Below, piece after piece: positions 61,851-64,000 of a stretch of DNA of 64,000 nt. The stretch's first letter is position 1. The number at the start of each line of letters is the position of its first letter. This DNA comes from Symsagittifera roscoffensis. Its lineage: Eukaryota > Xenacoelomorpha > Acoela > Convolutidae. The stretch spans positions 21,185,461-21,249,460 of the forward strand of contig NC_087070.1 of NCBI RefSeq assembly GCF_963678635.1, read 5' to 3'. The notes below the pieces were generated by a model. The model ran no database searches. It was not told the DNA's origin and saw nothing but the letters and a program-made list of their open reading frames with translations. A program made the position numbers and the translations under genes.

Positions 61851-63846
61851 GCCAGTGGACATTTGCAGAGATTTGCTTCTCATGTGAATTTTATCTTCTC
61901 CCCACAAAACACAGCGATTTGAAATGGTCATGCTACGGCTAAATAGCAATTATTTTTGGCATTCACCAGAACATAAAACGTAATTTTTTTTTTCATTTCA
62001 TTTTCAATCATTCCAATTATAAAATTGCCATGCCAGCTTTTAAATTTAGTTAGAAAATCCGGCCCTAATCCTACTGGGTCTGAGGAGCCTACTGCCGTTA
62101 CGTACTACATGAGCTCCTTGCCAACAAAGCATTGAGCGAGCATCAAACAGTCTGGTCGCTTCTCATTGATCCTGTAGAGTTGTCGTGGCTATGAAAAAGG
62201 AGGACTGCGAGTCGATGATAAATTCTGCTAGTTAAGGGCATTCAGTTTGGACGCCTAGAGAATCTCCTTACGCTTTTAAGAACAGAAAGCCTATGCCAGA
62301 CACCTTCGGTAGCGTTTTTTCTGCGCACACATTTGTGCCGTTCGCAATTTGTAGAGCCTAATTGTAAACTTAATGCTTTTTTAAGATGTTGGCTTGATAG
62401 TTTTACCCTTAGACTTTTGTTGGTAACCGAACGTTTAACCATTGGGAGCCAAATCTGTTTTGAAACGCGTTTAAACTTCTTACGTCCGATGGTTTGAGTT
62501 TTAAAATCAAGTCAGGATTTTAACTCTCCAAAATTGGATCGGTCCAACTGTTTTTTGCACTTCGGTTTCCAGTTACTTCAATGTTTCAATTTGAACCAAT
62601 GTAGGAAAATTTGCTTGAGAAATCTGGTTATTAATCATTTTCATTTCAGTAACACTGCATAACACGTTTCTAAGTATTCTGATGCCGCGACCTGAAAACT
62701 CATCGTAATTGTCTTTCACTCAAGTCAAATATAAGGTTCAGAAAAAAGGTTCCAAAATCATTGACTCAAGGACCAAGGACACTATCTTTGTGCTTGTGTA
62801 CATCAATCAGTTGAAGTCAATTCACGGTTTGTCTATGACATGAAACTTCAGGATCGATACCGCCTAGAGTCTACTATCAAAATACACCTTACTGTAGAAA
62901 AAAAAACAAATATAAATTGACCAATCTAAAACTTCAGATGGATCAACTTAAAACGCGCCTTACTCAATATAACTAGTTAAATAAAGCTCAAGTAATTAAA
63001 TTCAGGTATTCACATCTAGACAACATCTCTGGAACTAATCCCAGACGTAATTAAGTAATTTGAGTATAACTCAAGAACTTTTATAAAAGAATGACAAGTA
63101 TAACTCAATGAGTTTTATCAAGTAAGTTCAGAACGATTATGTCACTTCAGTCGGCGAACTTCCCAGTCAAAGCTCCTCTTAGTCTATAAATTGCACTCTC
63201 GTATTCGCTTTCTGTGCTTTCTGTCAGGAAAAAGACACTCTAGTCAATTTTAATTTTCAGGGACCTTTTGCGAACAGTTGTTAAACTTTTGCAATTGTTA
63301 AATCGCTTGTTTTGATTTTTGACTTTGGCAGTTGCCGCGAGCTCGACAAGGTTAAGCAAAACTATTAAAAAATTCCATTGGAATCGAAAACAACTTAAAC
63401 TTCTTTTGGTATGACCAATAAGCACATATTTCACGGACCTTTTGCGAACAGTTGTTAAGCTTTCGCAATTGAAATTGTTATGACGCTTGTTTTGATTCTT
63501 GACTTTGACAGTTGCCGCGAGCTTGACAAGGTTAAACGAAACTTTTACAAAACTTCAAAGGAATTTAAAAAAAGTAAATACTCCTTATGATGTATCGTGG
63601 AGTCAGTGAGCCCCCAGAAAACCACGAAAATGATATGAAGTGCTAGTGGGCTTTTGCAGAGATTTGCTTCTCATGTGAATTTTATCTTCTCCCCACAAAA
63701 CACAGCGATTTGAAATGGTCATGCTACGGCTAAATAGCAATTATTTTTGGCATCCACCAGAACATAAAACGTAATTTTTTTTAAGTTTCATTTTCAATCA
63801 TTCTAATTATAAAATTGCCATGCCAGCTTTTAAATTTAGTTAGAAA
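61851..63846. repeat. Array C6-B4-C7
   Basis: C6 (61851-62057), B4 (62058-63641) and C7 (63642-63846). B4 has both halves of the internal duplication and the TATAAA stretch, as in B2. C7 is slightly diverged (GCTAGTGGG start, TTAGAAATC end). Confidence 0.85.
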
Positions 63847-64000
63847 TCAAAATTAAGTTTACATAACATTCGTTTCCTCAAATTCTCAATCTGATGTACT
63901 AGCTACGGATAGATTGGGTATTTTGATCTTTTTCCATAACTCTATCTGGTCCTCGGAGCTGATCAAAAGCGCTTGCCAGGTTTTCAGTTTTTCAGTTGTT
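63847..64000 (-). pseudogene. Array unit A4, cut by the window edge
   Basis: The left 154 bp of a fourth A unit. It matches A2/A3 except for a small deletion (TCTGATGTACTAGC) that removes about 60 bp around the region encoding the acidic end of the ORF3-like frame. The array continues beyond the window. Confidence 0.8.

Noticed and set aside
41187-64000. CRISPR-like or satellite array
   Set aside because: Units are 6-8 kb with protein-like remnants and unequal deletions, so neither short-spacer arrays nor simple satellite DNA fit.

Overview
The window looks like nuclear DNA of an invertebrate metazoan. It has animal-type single-copy genes (an SLK/STK10-type kinase exon, a two-exon TM2D2 and a COX6B), GT-AG introns, and is otherwise mostly transposable elements at several stages of decay. 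The phylum cannot be fixed from the sequence. There are no bacterial operons, rRNA genes or CRISPR arrays. Strikingly, almost all recognisable coding content is on the minus strand.

Layout. 1-11.5 kb: AT-rich host DNA with a perfect 28-bp hairpin, decayed repeats, three tRNA-like/SINE-like pieces, kinase exon 1 (3907-4113, -), TM2D2 (exons 6383-6611 and 5202-5515, -), a hAT-type MITE with an 8-bp target duplication (6792-7042), plus-strand shreds of a jockey-like non-LTR retrotransposon (8.05-9.96 kb), and COX6B (10960-11289, -). 11.57-40.31 kb: a nested block. Two head-to-tail, decayed copies (X1, X2) of a reverse-transcriptase element lie here. Its ordered parts are an SGNH-like esterase, a PHD finger, an RT, a CxC...H...C finger and a nuclease-like tail. 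Copy X1 is split exactly in RT motif B by a 20.65-kb Ty3/gypsy-type LTR retrotransposon (13411-34064, minus orientation). 41.19-64 kb: an array of at least three large repeat units running off the right edge; their degraded minus-strand frames resemble the accessory genes of the LTR element.

The LTR element is the centrepiece. It has 913-bp LTRs differing at about three positions, a 3-kb leader studded with about 20 copies of an ACCC(C/T)TCCGGATT motif, an acidic ORF overlapping Gag, Gag with two CCHC knuckles, an aspartic protease, RT (YVDD), RNase H, a roughly 400-residue acidic insert, an integrase (HHCC, D,D35E, GPY/F-like) and, fused at the C-terminus, a degenerate macrodomain. Downstream of pol lie three more overlapping ORFs; the second carries an SGNH/GDSL esterase domain and the third begins at an ATGA stop-start overlap. 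A 12-mer matching the 3' polypurine tract recurs inside pol in two different reading frames. The copy is broken by a 2304-bp in-frame tandem duplication and several in-frame stops, so this individual copy is probably not autonomous. The near-identity of LTRs and of the duplicated segments says it is recent.

All identifications come from motifs read by eye. No database search was possible.
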